Assembly: GCF_002086485.1 (NCBI RefSeq)
Contig: NZ_MVHF01000050.1
Location: 1 to 62,388, forward strand
DNA: 62,388 nucleotides
Reading direction: 5' to 3'
Origin: Mycobacterium aquaticum
GTDB taxonomy: Bacteria > Actinomycetota > Actinomycetes > Mycobacteriales > Mycobacteriaceae
The notes under the pieces were generated by a model. That model saw only the letters and a program-made list of their open reading frames with translations, was not told the DNA's origin and searched no databases. Shown piece after piece: positions 9,717 through 18,154 of the stretch. The position numbers and the translations under genes are program-made. Numbering within the stretch: position 1 is the first letter of the stretch; every line of letters begins with the position of its first letter.

Positions 9717-11204
9717 TCAGCGGTAGCCCTCCGGCGGTGCGTCCAGGATGACGACTTTGGTCTCCAGATAGGGGCGGAATCCCTCGCGGCCACCTTCACG
9801 GCCGAGGCCGGACTGTTTAAAGCCGCCGAAGGCGATTCGGGCATCGAGCCTGAAGTCGTTGTGGCCAACGGTGCCGGAACGCAGCTGGCGTGCAACGTGC
9901 CGGGCCCGGTCCACGTCGGGAGTGAACACGCTCGCGTTGAGGCCGTAGATCGTGTCGTTGGCGATCCGTATTGCGTCGGCCTCATCGCGCGCGGGCAGGA
10001 CGGTGAGAACTGGACCAAAAATCTCGTCTTGCGCGACGACGGAGGAGTTATCTACCTCCGCTAGGACGGTCGGTTCGATGAAGTAACCACGGTCCAGGGC
10101 GGCGGGCCGGCCACCACCGACGACTAAACGTGCGCCGGAATCCACACCTTGGTTGATGTATCCCAGGACTCGATCACGTTGACGGGCTGAGACCAATGGG
10201 CCCATCTGCGAGGCGGGGTCGAAAGCATTGCCTACCTTCTTAGCTGAGAACGCGGCAGACAATGCCTCAACGAAATGATCGTGCCGGGCGCGCGTGACGA
10301 TCAGGCGAGTCAGGGAGGCGCAGCTTTGGCCGGTGAGGTGGCATTCGGCCTGCGCAATCGCCGACGCAGCCTGGCCAAGGTCAGCGTCATCGAGGATGAC
10401 CGCCGGCGACTTACCGCCGAGCTCAAGGGTGACCCGGCCGATCCGCTGACCCATCAGCGACGCGATGCGTCGCCCGGCGACGGTTGAGCCCGTGAAGGCA
10501 ATCTTATCCACCCGCGGATCGGTGACCAGAGACTCCGATGCCTCTCGGTCGGCTGTGACCACATTCAGTACTCCGGCGGGCAGGCCGATATCTTCGGCAC
10601 ACTCGGCCAGGATGTACACCATCGTCGGCGCTTCGGGCGCAGCCTTGAGGACAATAGTGCAACCTGACAGCAGCGCGGGGGCAATCTTGTGGATCGCCAG
10701 CCCCAGCGGGCTGTTCCACGGCACGATGGCGCCTACCACGCCCACCGGCTCCCGCACGATCATGCTGAAGCCGGCTCCCGGCGTTGTCGGCGCTTGCTCC
10801 TCCCACGCGAAGTCCGACGCCACATCGGCATAGAAGTCGAGCACGCCCGCGTAGAACTCGCCGGTGCCCTGGGCCACGGAATATAGCGCCCCGGATTCGC
10901 GGGGCCACGCATCGGCCAAAAGTGCCGCACGGGATCGCAATCCGTCGGCCAGTCGCCGCACATATTCAGCGCGTCGCGCGTGTGTCATTCGCGGCCACGG
11001 CCCCTCGTCGAACGCCGTACGTGCTGCGGTGACAGCCCGAGCCACATCGTCTTTACCTGCCGCTGCGACGGTGAGATAGATCGACTCATCGTTGGAATCG
11101 ATGACCTCGATGACGTCGTCTCGGGACGGAGCGACCCACTGTCCGTCCACAAAAAGCTCTCGCGGATGCAGGAGCGGGCTATCGGCAGTGGTTCGAGAAG
11201 TCAT
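9717..11204 (-). CDS. Aldehyde dehydrogenase (495 aa), last gene of the P450 operon
   Basis: NAD(P)-dependent oxidation of an aldehyde to a carboxylic acid in the cytoplasm. The ATG at 11204 is chosen because AGGAGG lies just upstream (in CTAGGAGGGAACATG). Family residues are all present: PWN near 162-164, the FTGST turn at 237-241, catalytic Glu261 in LELGGKSP and nucleophilic Cys295 in TGQSCASL. Length is normal. It follows the NDMA-type alcohol dehydrogenase by 89 bases, so it may oxidise the aldehyde that enzyme makes. A second, different aldehyde dehydrogenase sits in the same operon, suggesting two successive aldehyde steps or two chain lengths. Confidence 0.9.
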   Translation of the reverse strand: MTSRTTADSPLLHPRELFVDGQWVAPSRDDVIEVIDSNDESIYLTVAAAGKDDVARAVTAARTAFDEGPWPRMTHARRAEYVRRLADGLRSRAALLADAWPRESGALYSVAQGTGEFYAGVLDFYADVASDFAWEEQAPTTPGAGFSMIVREPVGVVGAIVPWNSPLGLAIHKIAPALLSGCTIVLKAAPEAPTMVYILAECAEDIGLPAGVLNVVTADREASESLVTDPRVDKIAFTGSTVAGRRIASLMGQRIGRVTLELGGKSPAVILDDADLGQAASAIAQAECHLTGQSCASLTRLIVTRARHDHFVEALSAAFSAKKVGNAFDPASQMGPLVSARQRDRVLGYINQGVDSGARLVVGGGRPAALDRGYFIEPTVLAEVDNSSVVAQDEIFGPVLTVLPARDEADAIRIANDTIYGLNASVFTPDVDRARHVARQLRSGTVGHNDFRLDARIAFGGFKQSGLGREGGREGFRPYLETKVVILDAPPEGYR

Positions 11205-11293
11205 GTTCCCTCCTAGCGGGCATTGCTGGTGCGCGGGTCTGCGCGAGCGGGTTGGCAAGATGCGCGCCGCAGGGCGCGACGACCAACTGGTGA

Positions 11294-12403
11294 TCAGTCG
11301 TCGTGGAGGATGACGCCCCGGATGTTGTGTCCCGCCAGCAGATCCGCGTAGCCCTGGTTGATCTGGTCGAGGGTGTAGCGCCGGGTGATGAAGTCGTCCA
11401 GCCGCAACTTCCCGCGCTTCGCTAGGCCCAGCAGCCGCGGTATGTCCACGTGGGGATTGCAGTTCCCGTATAGCGTGCCGACCAGTTTCTTCTGGAAGAG
11501 GGTGAGCCATGTGCCGGGTAGCTCAATTGTGTTGTCGTCGTAGTAGTCGGACACCCCGGTGAGCACGACCGTCCCGCCCTTGCGGGTGATGTCGAAGGCA
11601 GCACGCACGACCTCACTGGTCACCTTGCCGACGGTCACGACGGCGACGTCGGCACCCACCCCGCACGTCAACGCGAGGATGTCGGTGTGGGCATCGGCGG
11701 CGTTGTCGTAGGTGCGGTCTGCCCCGAGTTTCTGAGCGAACTCGAGTTTCATTGCGACGGGATCGACTGCCGCGACCGTCTGAGCGCCGGAATTGACGGC
11801 GGCCTGCACCGCGCTCGAGCCGATCCCGCCGCAGCCGTAGATGGCGACCACATCGCCTTCGCGTACCTGACCGGCGTTGACGACTGAGCCCCAGCCGGTT
11901 GTCACGCCGCAAGTGACTAGCGATACCCATTCCAGCGGAATGTCCTTGTCCACCTTCACCAATGAGCGCTCATCGGCAACGAGGAACTGTGAGAACGTTC
12001 CGGTCGCCGCGATGCCGCCGATGGGGACTCCGTCCATGCTGTAGCGCAGGCCACCATTGGCCAGCACACCGGTGGCCAGATTGGCGCCCAGGTCGCACAA
12101 ATTGCTATGGCCGGTAACGCACCAACGGCACCGACCGCAACTGGGGATCCAGGAAACCCCCACGTGATCACCGACTTCGAGCCGAGTAACCCCCGGCCCG
12201 ACAGCCTCGACAACGCCAGAACCCTCATGGCCACCGACGATAGGAAGGCTCGTACCACCGCACTTGTTGTGCTCGTCGGAATGGCACAGACCCGACACCT
12301 TCATCCGGACCAGGGCCTCGCCCGCACGGGGTTCCGCGACATCAATTTCCCGAACCTGATATTCCTGATGAAGGCCAGTCAGTACAGCTGCCTTGGTTTT
12401 CAT
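11294..12403 (-). CDS. Zinc alcohol dehydrogenase, NDMA-dependent (Rxyl_3153-type) family (369 aa)
   Basis: Medium-chain zinc alcohol dehydrogenase. The ATG at 12403 (MKTKAAVLTGLHQEY) follows a purine-rich ribosome site. Catalytic zinc ligands are Cys40 and His59-Glu60 in GGHEGSG; the structural zinc site is Cys89, 92, 95 and 103 (CGRCRWC...C). The nucleotide fold has YGCGGIGSSAVQ. The N-terminal pattern matches the actinobacterial group that keeps its nicotinamide cofactor tightly bound and needs an external acceptor such as N,N-dimethyl-4-nitrosoaniline in vitro. In this operon it probably oxidises an alcohol made by the P450. Confidence 0.85.
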   Translation of the reverse strand: MKTKAAVLTGLHQEYQVREIDVAEPRAGEALVRMKVSGLCHSDEHNKCGGTSLPIVGGHEGSGVVEAVGPGVTRLEVGDHVGVSWIPSCGRCRWCVTGHSNLCDLGANLATGVLANGGLRYSMDGVPIGGIAATGTFSQFLVADERSLVKVDKDIPLEWVSLVTCGVTTGWGSVVNAGQVREGDVVAIYGCGGIGSSAVQAAVNSGAQTVAAVDPVAMKLEFAQKLGADRTYDNAADAHTDILALTCGVGADVAVVTVGKVTSEVVRAAFDITRKGGTVVLTGVSDYYDDNTIELPGTWLTLFQKKLVGTLYGNCNPHVDIPRLLGLAKRGKLRLDDFITRRYTLDQINQGYADLLAGHNIRGVILHDD

Positions 12404-12502
12404 CTGACACCTCTCTTTGGGCCGGACGTGGGTCCAGCAATGCTCATTGGACGGGGTGGGACTGCTGGTGGTTACATGTGGCGGTGGGCGGCGAGTAAGC
12501 AT

Positions 12503-13942
12503 TCATGCCGGTGGGTACTGAAGCTGGGTGATCTCCATCAGCGCCTGGATTCCCTCCACCCCTCCTTCACGGCCCATCCCGGACTGCCCGAAGCCGCCGA
12601 GAGGTTCAAGGAAGGTGGCGCCGAAGTTGTTGATGTTCGTCACCCCAGCGTGCAGGCGAGACGCGACCTGCTCGCCGCGCGCGATATCACCGGTGAATAC
12701 GCCGCCCGCCAAGCCGTAGCCGGTGCCATTGGCGATCTGGATCGCTTGGTCGACATCGTTATAGGGCAGCAACACGATGACCGGACCAAACACCTCCTCC
12801 TGGGCGACCCTTGCATCCGGAAGCACACCAGCAACGAGCGTTGGCTCGTACCAGAAGCCCCGATCGAACTGCGGTGGTCGGCGTCCTCCCGTGATCACGG
12901 TGCCCTCCTCGCGAGCCAGTGCCACGTAGCGCTCCACCCTGTCTCGCTGCGCTGCTGAGGCCAGCGGCCCAATCATCGTCGCCGCGTTGCCGGGCGGCCC
13001 GATGACCAGTGACGAGAAATAGTCACCGAATGCGGTTGTCCAGTCCTCAAGCCGCGACGACGGTACGAGGATTCTGCTGTATGTGGTGCACACCTGGCCG
13101 GTCTGGGCCAAGCAACCCGGATAGAACATCGAGACGCCGGTGGGGTCGATGTCATCCAGCACAATTGCAGCGCTCTTGCCCCCGAGCTCCAAGGTCAACC
13201 GGGTCATGTTCTGTGCTGCCGCACGCATGATTTCTTTGCCAACCGCAGTGCTTCCAGTAAACGAGATGTGTGCAATGCCTGGATGAGCGACGAGCTGCCG
13301 ACTGATGTCAACGTCGGCAGGGAAGATACTGATCAGGCCCGGCGGAAGTTCGAGTTCGGTCAGGACCTCGGCGAGCAGGAACGACACCATTGGGGTCAGC
13401 ACGTCGGCCCGCAAAATGACCGGACAGCCCGCGGCCAGTGCGCTGCTAACCTTGACTGCCGCCAGAAGTAGTGGCCCATTGAAAGGCACGATTGCCAGGA
13501 CCGGTCCCACCGGGGTGCGGCGGATAGCGACCTTCGCCCCACTTCCGGTGCGCACTTCAGGCTCGTCACTCATCTCGCGAGCCAGGCGGGCCGCGTCGCG
13601 GAAAACGGCGATGCTGATGGTGCTCAACATCGGAGCGAAGGTCGCCAGACCGCCCAGATCCTCGATGTAGTAGCGATCGAATTCAGCCTGGCGGCTTTCT
13701 ATCCCATCGGCGATGGCGTCCAACGCATCGGCGCGTTCGGCAAACGAACGCCTCGCCCAGCCCCCAGATTCGTGCACGGCTACTGCTGCCGAAACTGCTG
13801 TGTCAGCGTCGGCGGCCCCGGCCAGGGGCACAGTCGCCAGAAGCTCTTCGGTGGCGGGGTTGATGACATCGACCGTCGCCCGATGGCCGGGTTTCCAGTC
13901 GCCGGCGATGTATAGCGTCGAATCGGTGGTCATAGCGGTCAT
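12503..13942 (-). CDS. Aldehyde dehydrogenase (479 aa) in the P450 operon
   Basis: The ALDH fold is complete: PFN at 153-155, FTGST at 228-232, Glu252 in LELGGKS and Cys285 in TGQVCTTYS. The start at 13942 follows an AAGGAAG ribosome site; an alternative ATG is four codons in. The lysine that normally contacts the NAD(P) ribose or phosphate (V-x-K-x-A) is Arg178 here (PVILRADVLTP), an uncommon change that may alter cofactor binding. It lies between the ferredoxin gene (54-base gap) and the alcohol dehydrogenase (99-base gap). It probably makes a carboxylate from a terpenoid or aromatic aldehyde. Confidence 0.88.
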   Translation of the reverse strand: MTAMTTDSTLYIAGDWKPGHRATVDVINPATEELLATVPLAGAADADTAVSAAVAVHESGGWARRSFAERADALDAIADGIESRQAEFDRYYIEDLGGLATFAPMLSTISIAVFRDAARLAREMSDEPEVRTGSGAKVAIRRTPVGPVLAIVPFNGPLLLAAVKVSSALAAGCPVILRADVLTPMVSFLLAEVLTELELPPGLISIFPADVDISRQLVAHPGIAHISFTGSTAVGKEIMRAAAQNMTRLTLELGGKSAAIVLDDIDPTGVSMFYPGCLAQTGQVCTTYSRILVPSSRLEDWTTAFGDYFSSLVIGPPGNAATMIGPLASAAQRDRVERYVALAREEGTVITGGRRPPQFDRGFWYEPTLVAGVLPDARVAQEEVFGPVIVLLPYNDVDQAIQIANGTGYGLAGGVFTGDIARGEQVASRLHAGVTNINNFGATFLEPLGGFGQSGMGREGGVEGIQALMEITQLQYPPA

Positions 13943-13996
13943 TGCTACTTCCTTGCTATTGAGATTGAGTTATCCAGCTCACGCAGGCTCGTACGG

Positions 13997-14242
13997 TTAC
14001 AGTTCGTTGGCATCGCTGCCGGGCGATACCGCTCGTTCAGCCGTCGGCTGCTCGATCGACAGAGCAGCTACCGGGCAGGCGAATACCGCGTCGATAGCAC
14101 GGGCCTGCAATTCCTCTGGTACGTCCTTGCCGTCATAGTGATGCACGAGGTTGCCGTCATCGTCGAGCTGGAAGACTGCCTCCGCCGCCTGCTCACACAG
14201 TCCATGGCCCTCACATCGATCAAAGTCCACCGTAATTCGCAC
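13997..14242 (-). CDS. P450-partner ferredoxin, [3Fe-4S]/[4Fe-4S] type (81 aa)
   Basis: Small acidic electron carrier. The GTG at 14242 is selected because it sits one base after the P450 stop and behind a GAGG site; a longer upstream frame overlaps the P450. Cluster ligands are Cys10 and Cys16 (CEGHGLC) and Cys56 in FACPVAAL. The middle ligand position is occupied by His or Gly, as in mycobacterial ferredoxins that serve cytochromes P450. Coupling to the P450 gene strongly implies that it delivers electrons to it. A reductase for it is not in this operon; the one at 18155-19399 may serve. Confidence 0.88.
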   Translation of the reverse strand: MRITVDFDRCEGHGLCEQAAEAVFQLDDDGNLVHHYDGKDVPEELQARAIDAVFACPVAALSIEQPTAERAVSPGSDANEL

Positions 14243-14243
14243 G

Positions 14244-15461
14244 CTATTTACCTCGGCTGCCCTTAGTCTCGTTGGTTGTATTGGTCTCGATGCGGACCGG
14301 CACACTCCTGAACGCGCGGATCGCGTTGTTCACGGCCCGGACCGGCTCTCCGGTGAGCACGAACCTGCTCACTCGTTGAGTGAGTGCCAGCAGAAGCGAT
14401 TCGATCTCGATTCGCGCCAGGCCCTGTCCGCCGCACGAATGCGCGCCGTATCCAAATCCCAGTTGCCCTGCCGCATTGCGTGTTACGTCGAAGGAATCGG
14501 GCCGATCCCATTGGCGTTCATCGCGATTGGCGGACGCGTAGAGTATTAGCAGGTGATCACCCGCGTTGAGGCTCGCGCCGGAGATGTCGACATCTGTCGC
14601 GGCTCGCCGTCCAAGGGCGCGTATTGGGGTTTCAAACCGAACGATCTCATTGACTGCAGCCGGCACGAGCGATGGATCCTCGCGCAGGATCTGCCATTGT
14701 TCGGGGTTCTGTGCGAAAAGGTATATGGCGCTACCGATCGCGCTAATCGTCGTGTCCAGTGACGGCGCCACATAGGCGAGCATCAGCCGCACCGTTTGAT
14801 GTTCCGTGATCTCGCCACGCTCGGCCGCCTGCAGGACGCGCTCGGCGAGAGTGCCGGGCAGCACGTCGCCCGCATTGACAATCTCGGCGGCGAAGTCGGT
14901 CATTTCGGTGACTTTGGGAAGGGACGCTACACATCGTTCGTTTGCCGGCCCCATGGCGTCAAAGTTGGCGCTGGCCCATTCGAGTAATCGGCCGCGACGA
15001 TTCATTGGCAGACCAACGAAGTCGGGAACAATCGACAGCGGCAGCGCCTGGGCCAAATCAGTTACAGCGTCGAAGGAACCCAAACCCACTACATGCGAGG
15101 ACAATTCGGCAGCCCGGGCTTCCACGGTCTCGCGAATGGGGCGCAGCGCTCGAGGCGTCAATCCCCCTGCGACAACCCGCCGCAGATGCGCGTGAACATC
15201 GCCATCGCTCGCGATGGTGCCGCCCTGCATCGCGGCGTTTACCGCGTCTGTCATTGCTACGGCGTTACCTGAGCGGAATACTGCGTCGTCGCCGAGCACG
15301 GCACGGGCTTCGGCGTACCGCGGCACTGCGTACATCTGATGCCGCTCCAGCCAGACGACCGGCCCCATGTCACGGAGCACCCGGTAGTGCTCGTACGGTT
15401 CGACGATGGCCTCGTCTGTGAACAGATCCAGGGCGTACGACGGGATATTGGTGGTCGTCAC
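14244..15461 (-). CDS. Cytochrome P450 (405 aa)
   Basis: Soluble bacterial class I P450 that inserts one oxygen atom into a C-H bond. The haem loop is at 336-345 (FGYGAHSCGG, thiolate Cys343) and the ExxR pair is Glu272/Arg275 (NEIVR). The I-helix reads AYVAPSLDTT (229-238): the Asp-Thr-Thr is kept, but Ala-Gly before it is replaced by Pro-Ser, which is unusual. It heads an operon with ferredoxin, two aldehyde dehydrogenases and an alcohol dehydrogenase, so the likely chain is C-H to alcohol to aldehyde to acid. I cannot assign a CYP family from sequence alone. Confidence 0.93.
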   Translation of the reverse strand: MTTTNIPSYALDLFTDEAIVEPYEHYRVLRDMGPVVWLERHQMYAVPRYAEARAVLGDDAVFRSGNAVAMTDAVNAAMQGGTIASDGDVHAHLRRVVAGGLTPRALRPIRETVEARAAELSSHVVGLGSFDAVTDLAQALPLSIVPDFVGLPMNRRGRLLEWASANFDAMGPANERCVASLPKVTEMTDFAAEIVNAGDVLPGTLAERVLQAAERGEITEHQTVRLMLAYVAPSLDTTISAIGSAIYLFAQNPEQWQILREDPSLVPAAVNEIVRFETPIRALGRRAATDVDISGASLNAGDHLLILYASANRDERQWDRPDSFDVTRNAAGQLGFGYGAHSCGGQGLARIEIESLLLALTQRVSRFVLTGEPVRAVNNAIRAFRSVPVRIETNTTNETKGSRGK

Positions 15462-15582
15462 ATGTACTCCATCTGCGGTGCTCGTTGTTGCTTAGCGCGG
15501 AGATGCCGTCTGTCAGCAACTCGGCGACCGCTGTCAGATTCGCGGCCAGCGCCGACTGGATCGTCTATAGCCAACATCAGGT

Positions 15583-15603
15583 GATGCTCATTATTTGAGC
15601 ATC
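15583..15603. promoter_or_regulatory. Perfect 21-bp palindrome upstream of the P450 operon (motif A operator)
   Basis: The arms GATGCTCA and TGAGCATC are exact inverted repeats separated by TTATT. The site lies 122 bases before the P450 start in the divergent promoter region shared with the alcohol dehydrogenase at 15867. Its core recurs upstream of other operons of the island. It is a strong operator candidate, perhaps for the IclR protein at 32551. Confidence 0.7.
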
Positions 15604-15622
15604 GATGTCACCTTTTGACATC
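15604..15622. promoter_or_regulatory. Second palindrome abutting the motif A site
   Basis: GATGTCA and TGACATC are exact inverted arms with a 5-base spacer (CCTTT), the same geometry as the adjacent palindrome. AGGTGA (15579-15584) and TCACCT (15608-15613) also pair around the first site. The nesting suggests cooperative binding of two dimers. Confidence 0.55.
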
Positions 15623-15866
15623 ATTTGTGACATGGTACACCACTAGCGTAGTATGGCAACGTCCAATCCACGGATACAGATACTTCGAATGCACACCAAG
15701 AGACGCGTGGCGGTGCCATAACCCGGCGGCGCTGCACGCACAAGCGCCGTGGGATCACTTCGCCAGACGTGCCTCACGGTGAACCTGCTCATTGGAGGTG
15801 TGCAGTTCCGCCGCTGAGCAGTCCAAGTTGCGAGCTGCGGCTCGCCTATCGCTGAGAGGTGCGATC

Positions 15867-16964
15867 GTGCAAGTGACGGCCGCTGTCGCCCGAGTGCCTG
15901 GCTCCGAGCTAGAGATTGTCGAGCTCGATCTGGATGAGCCGCGATCGGATGAACTTCTTGTCCGCCTGGTCGCCACCGGCATCTGCCACACCGATCTGAT
16001 GGCCCGGGACTCGCCGGCACCCATGGAGCTGCCTGCAGTGTTAGGGCACGAGGGCAGCGGCATCGTCGAACAGGTCGGCTCAGCAGTACGTGGTCTCGCG
16101 GTCGGCGACAAGGTAGTGCTCACCTGGGACAGCTGTGGGGCATGTCGCCACTGTCTTGCGGGCAGCCCTGCTTACTGCGCCGAATCCACCCTGCTGAACC
16201 GCAGCGGGCGCCGGGCCGACTTCAGCACCAGCCTCAGCGAGTCCGGTCGACCAGTATGCGGCCACTTCTTCCAGCAGTCCTCGTTCGCCACTCACGCTCT
16301 TGCTCATCCGCGTAATGCAATAAAGCTGCCTGATGACACGTCGTTGGAGCGGTTGCGCTTACTCGGACCTCTAGGGTGCGGGGTGCAGACCGGCGCTGGT
16401 GCGATCCTGACCGCCTTCGACGCGCGGCCGGGCTCCTCTGTCGCGGTGTGGGGTGCCGGCAGCGTCGGACTCAGCGCAGTCATGGCCGCGGCCAGCAGAG
16501 GCTGCGATCCCATTGTCGCAATGGACATCAAAGCCGAGCGACTGACCAGTGCACGCACGTTCGGCGCCACACATACGCTGGACGCAGATGCCGATGACAT
16601 CGTGGATCAGGTCGTCGCGATCAGCGGTGGCGTCGACTATGCAGTTGAGACGACCGGGATCGCGCGCGTCGTGTCAGCCGCAACTCGGTCGTTGGGCATC
16701 GGCGGGCACCTAGGGTTGCACAGCCGGGCACGGCTGGGACCTGGCGGAATGGATATCGCGCAGATGCCACCGGGCCGCACCGTATCTTTTCTGATCGAAG
16801 GCCAGTGTGTGCCGCAGTTGCTGATCCCGGAACTACTGGGGCTGCACCAACGCGGAAGCCTCCCGTTCGACCAAATGATGACGATGTACGCGTTCGAGGA
16901 CATCAACCAAGCGATCGCCGATATGAGCTCGGGCAAGACTATAAAGCCAATCCTCGTATTCTAG
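15867..16964 (+). CDS. Zinc-dependent alcohol dehydrogenase, aryl/benzyl-alcohol type (365 aa)
   Basis: NAD-dependent medium-chain dehydrogenase. The GTG at 15867 is chosen because GAGAGG precedes it by a normal gap and the protein then starts with the usual beta strand. Catalytic zinc ligands: Cys40 (GICHTD) and His61-Glu62 (GHEGSG). Structural zinc: Cys90, 93, 96 and 104. Rossmann motif: WGAGSVGLSAV. LGCGVQTGAG is typical of benzyl-alcohol and geraniol dehydrogenase relatives. It is transcribed divergently from the P450 operon and shares its promoter region, so it is likely co-regulated. Confidence 0.88.
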   Translation: MQVTAAVARVPGSELEIVELDLDEPRSDELLVRLVATGICHTDLMARDSPAPMELPAVLGHEGSGIVEQVGSAVRGLAVGDKVVLTWDSCGACRHCLAGSPAYCAESTLLNRSGRRADFSTSLSESGRPVCGHFFQQSSFATHALAHPRNAIKLPDDTSLERLRLLGPLGCGVQTGAGAILTAFDARPGSSVAVWGAGSVGLSAVMAAASRGCDPIVAMDIKAERLTSARTFGATHTLDADADDIVDQVVAISGGVDYAVETTGIARVVSAATRSLGIGGHLGLHSRARLGPGGMDIAQMPPGRTVSFLIEGQCVPQLLIPELLGLHQRGSLPFDQMMTMYAFEDINQAIADMSSGKTIKPILVF

Positions 16965-17219
16965 AGAGCCTTGGTTGCTGGTCCGTGCCGAGCCACCGTG
17001 GCGATCAGCGTTGCCTCGGATTCCGACGACGCTGCTGCCCGCATCGCTCGCCCTCGACCACAGGAAGCCAATACTGAACGGACGCGACTCAGCCACTGAG
17101 ATTCTGGCTAGTTTCGCATCCCGTTAGTTTCGTATCCCCGAGATGCGCAACCGGGAAAGTGTCATGTGGCTTGATCGCATGACATCCGCTGCCGTCAGCG
17201 CCAGCATCTACACTCCACT

Positions 17220-17660
17220 CGCCGGTTGGGAGGTAGGCCGCCCGAGCGCGTCGAAGACAGAGGAAGACGTGGTCGCGCCAACGCCCGCTCTTGCCGTCGT
17301 GCAAGGTCGCCAATGAAATGTATCTGTTGACATACTGCTTGTTGGCCCCGGAGGGGGCGGCCTGCAGACGCGTCATCCGGTGCAGCGACGATCCTTCTCG
17401 GCGTCGTAGCAGACAGCGACGTCCGTAGCCAGCGGTCGAGACGGATCTGTTGCCTCTAGAGCCGACAGAGCTCGGCAAGTTGCTGTCTGCCCTCCACGCT
17501 CGGCGGACGGCCTGCGAGGGTCACTGCATGCCCAGTGACCGTGTCCTCAGCAAACAGATCAAAGCGGCGCCCTGCCGTTCGTTAGACCGTGCAGTCCTTC
17601 CTCGATGATGCGGAAGAACGGCTCGACGAGGAGCCGCGGAATCACCTGATTTTCGCGATC
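17220..17660 (-). pseudogene. Decayed SnoaL-like gene, relative of 24921-25361
   Basis: Reading the minus strand in shifting frames gives FDLFAEDTVTGHAVTLAG, then RPPSVEGRQQLAELCRL and a stop. After a frame change it gives NKQYVNRYISLATLHDGK followed by SGRWRDH. These align in order with FFEMHAEDAVIEYIITVP, IGREALAELY and PYINRFVSVIAIKERKIVHW of the intact protein at 24921. It is therefore a broken paralogue with at least one frameshift and a stop codon. The remainder of 16965-17753 shows nothing recognisable. Confidence 0.65.
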
Positions 17661-17753
17661 GGTGGTCATCGTCTTCCGCCACTCTCATGTGGTGACGAAA
17701 TAGCCTTCAACACTTCTCGGTGTCGCGCAGCTGGCGCGGCGACACGTCCGGGC

Positions 17754-18098
17754 CTAGTCCTCGGGCGCGATCGTCACGCTGAGCCCGTCGAGCCGTGCAG
17801 TGAGTGCCACCTGGCATGAGAGACGCGACCGCGGGGTGACCAGAGACGACGTCTCCAGCAGATCCGACTCATCGCCGGTCGCCGGCCCGACGGCGTCCTG
17901 CCAGTCCTCGTCGACAATGACGTGGCAGGTGGCGCAGCTGTTGACGCCTCCGCATAAGGCGAGGATGTCAGGAATTCCGGCATCTCGGATGCTCTCCATC
18001 AGCGAGTGCCCTTCAGTGAAGGCAACGCTGTGGACGTTGCCTTCCCGGTCGGTCACGTTGGCGGTTCCGTGACCGACTTCCGCTGTGTCGTCACGCAT
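17754..18098 (-). CDS. [2Fe-2S] ferredoxin, putidaredoxin/adrenodoxin type (114 aa)
   Basis: Electron carrier with cluster ligands Cys49, Cys55, Cys58 (CGGVNSCATC) and Cys95 (RLSCQV), the spacing of the vertebrate/putidaredoxin class. It is the last gene of the monooxygenase, Rieske, reductase, ferredoxin operon, 56 bases after the reductase. It should shuttle electrons from that FAD reductase to the Rieske oxygenase, possibly also to the P450. The frame starts at 18098; length is normal. Confidence 0.9.
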   Translation of the reverse strand: MRDDTAEVGHGTANVTDREGNVHSVAFTEGHSLMESIRDAGIPDILALCGGVNSCATCHVIVDEDWQDAVGPATGDESDLLETSSLVTPRSRLSCQVALTARLDGLSVTIAPED

Positions 18099-18154
18099 TC
18101 AGATCACTCTGGAGTCCGAGGGAGGAAGCTCGTACGGACATGTCAGGCCACCTT

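Noticed and set aside
12107..12958. 283-aa plus-strand frame opposite the alcohol and aldehyde dehydrogenase genes
   Set aside because: It is antisense to two clear enzymes and has no motif; a typical high-GC shadow.
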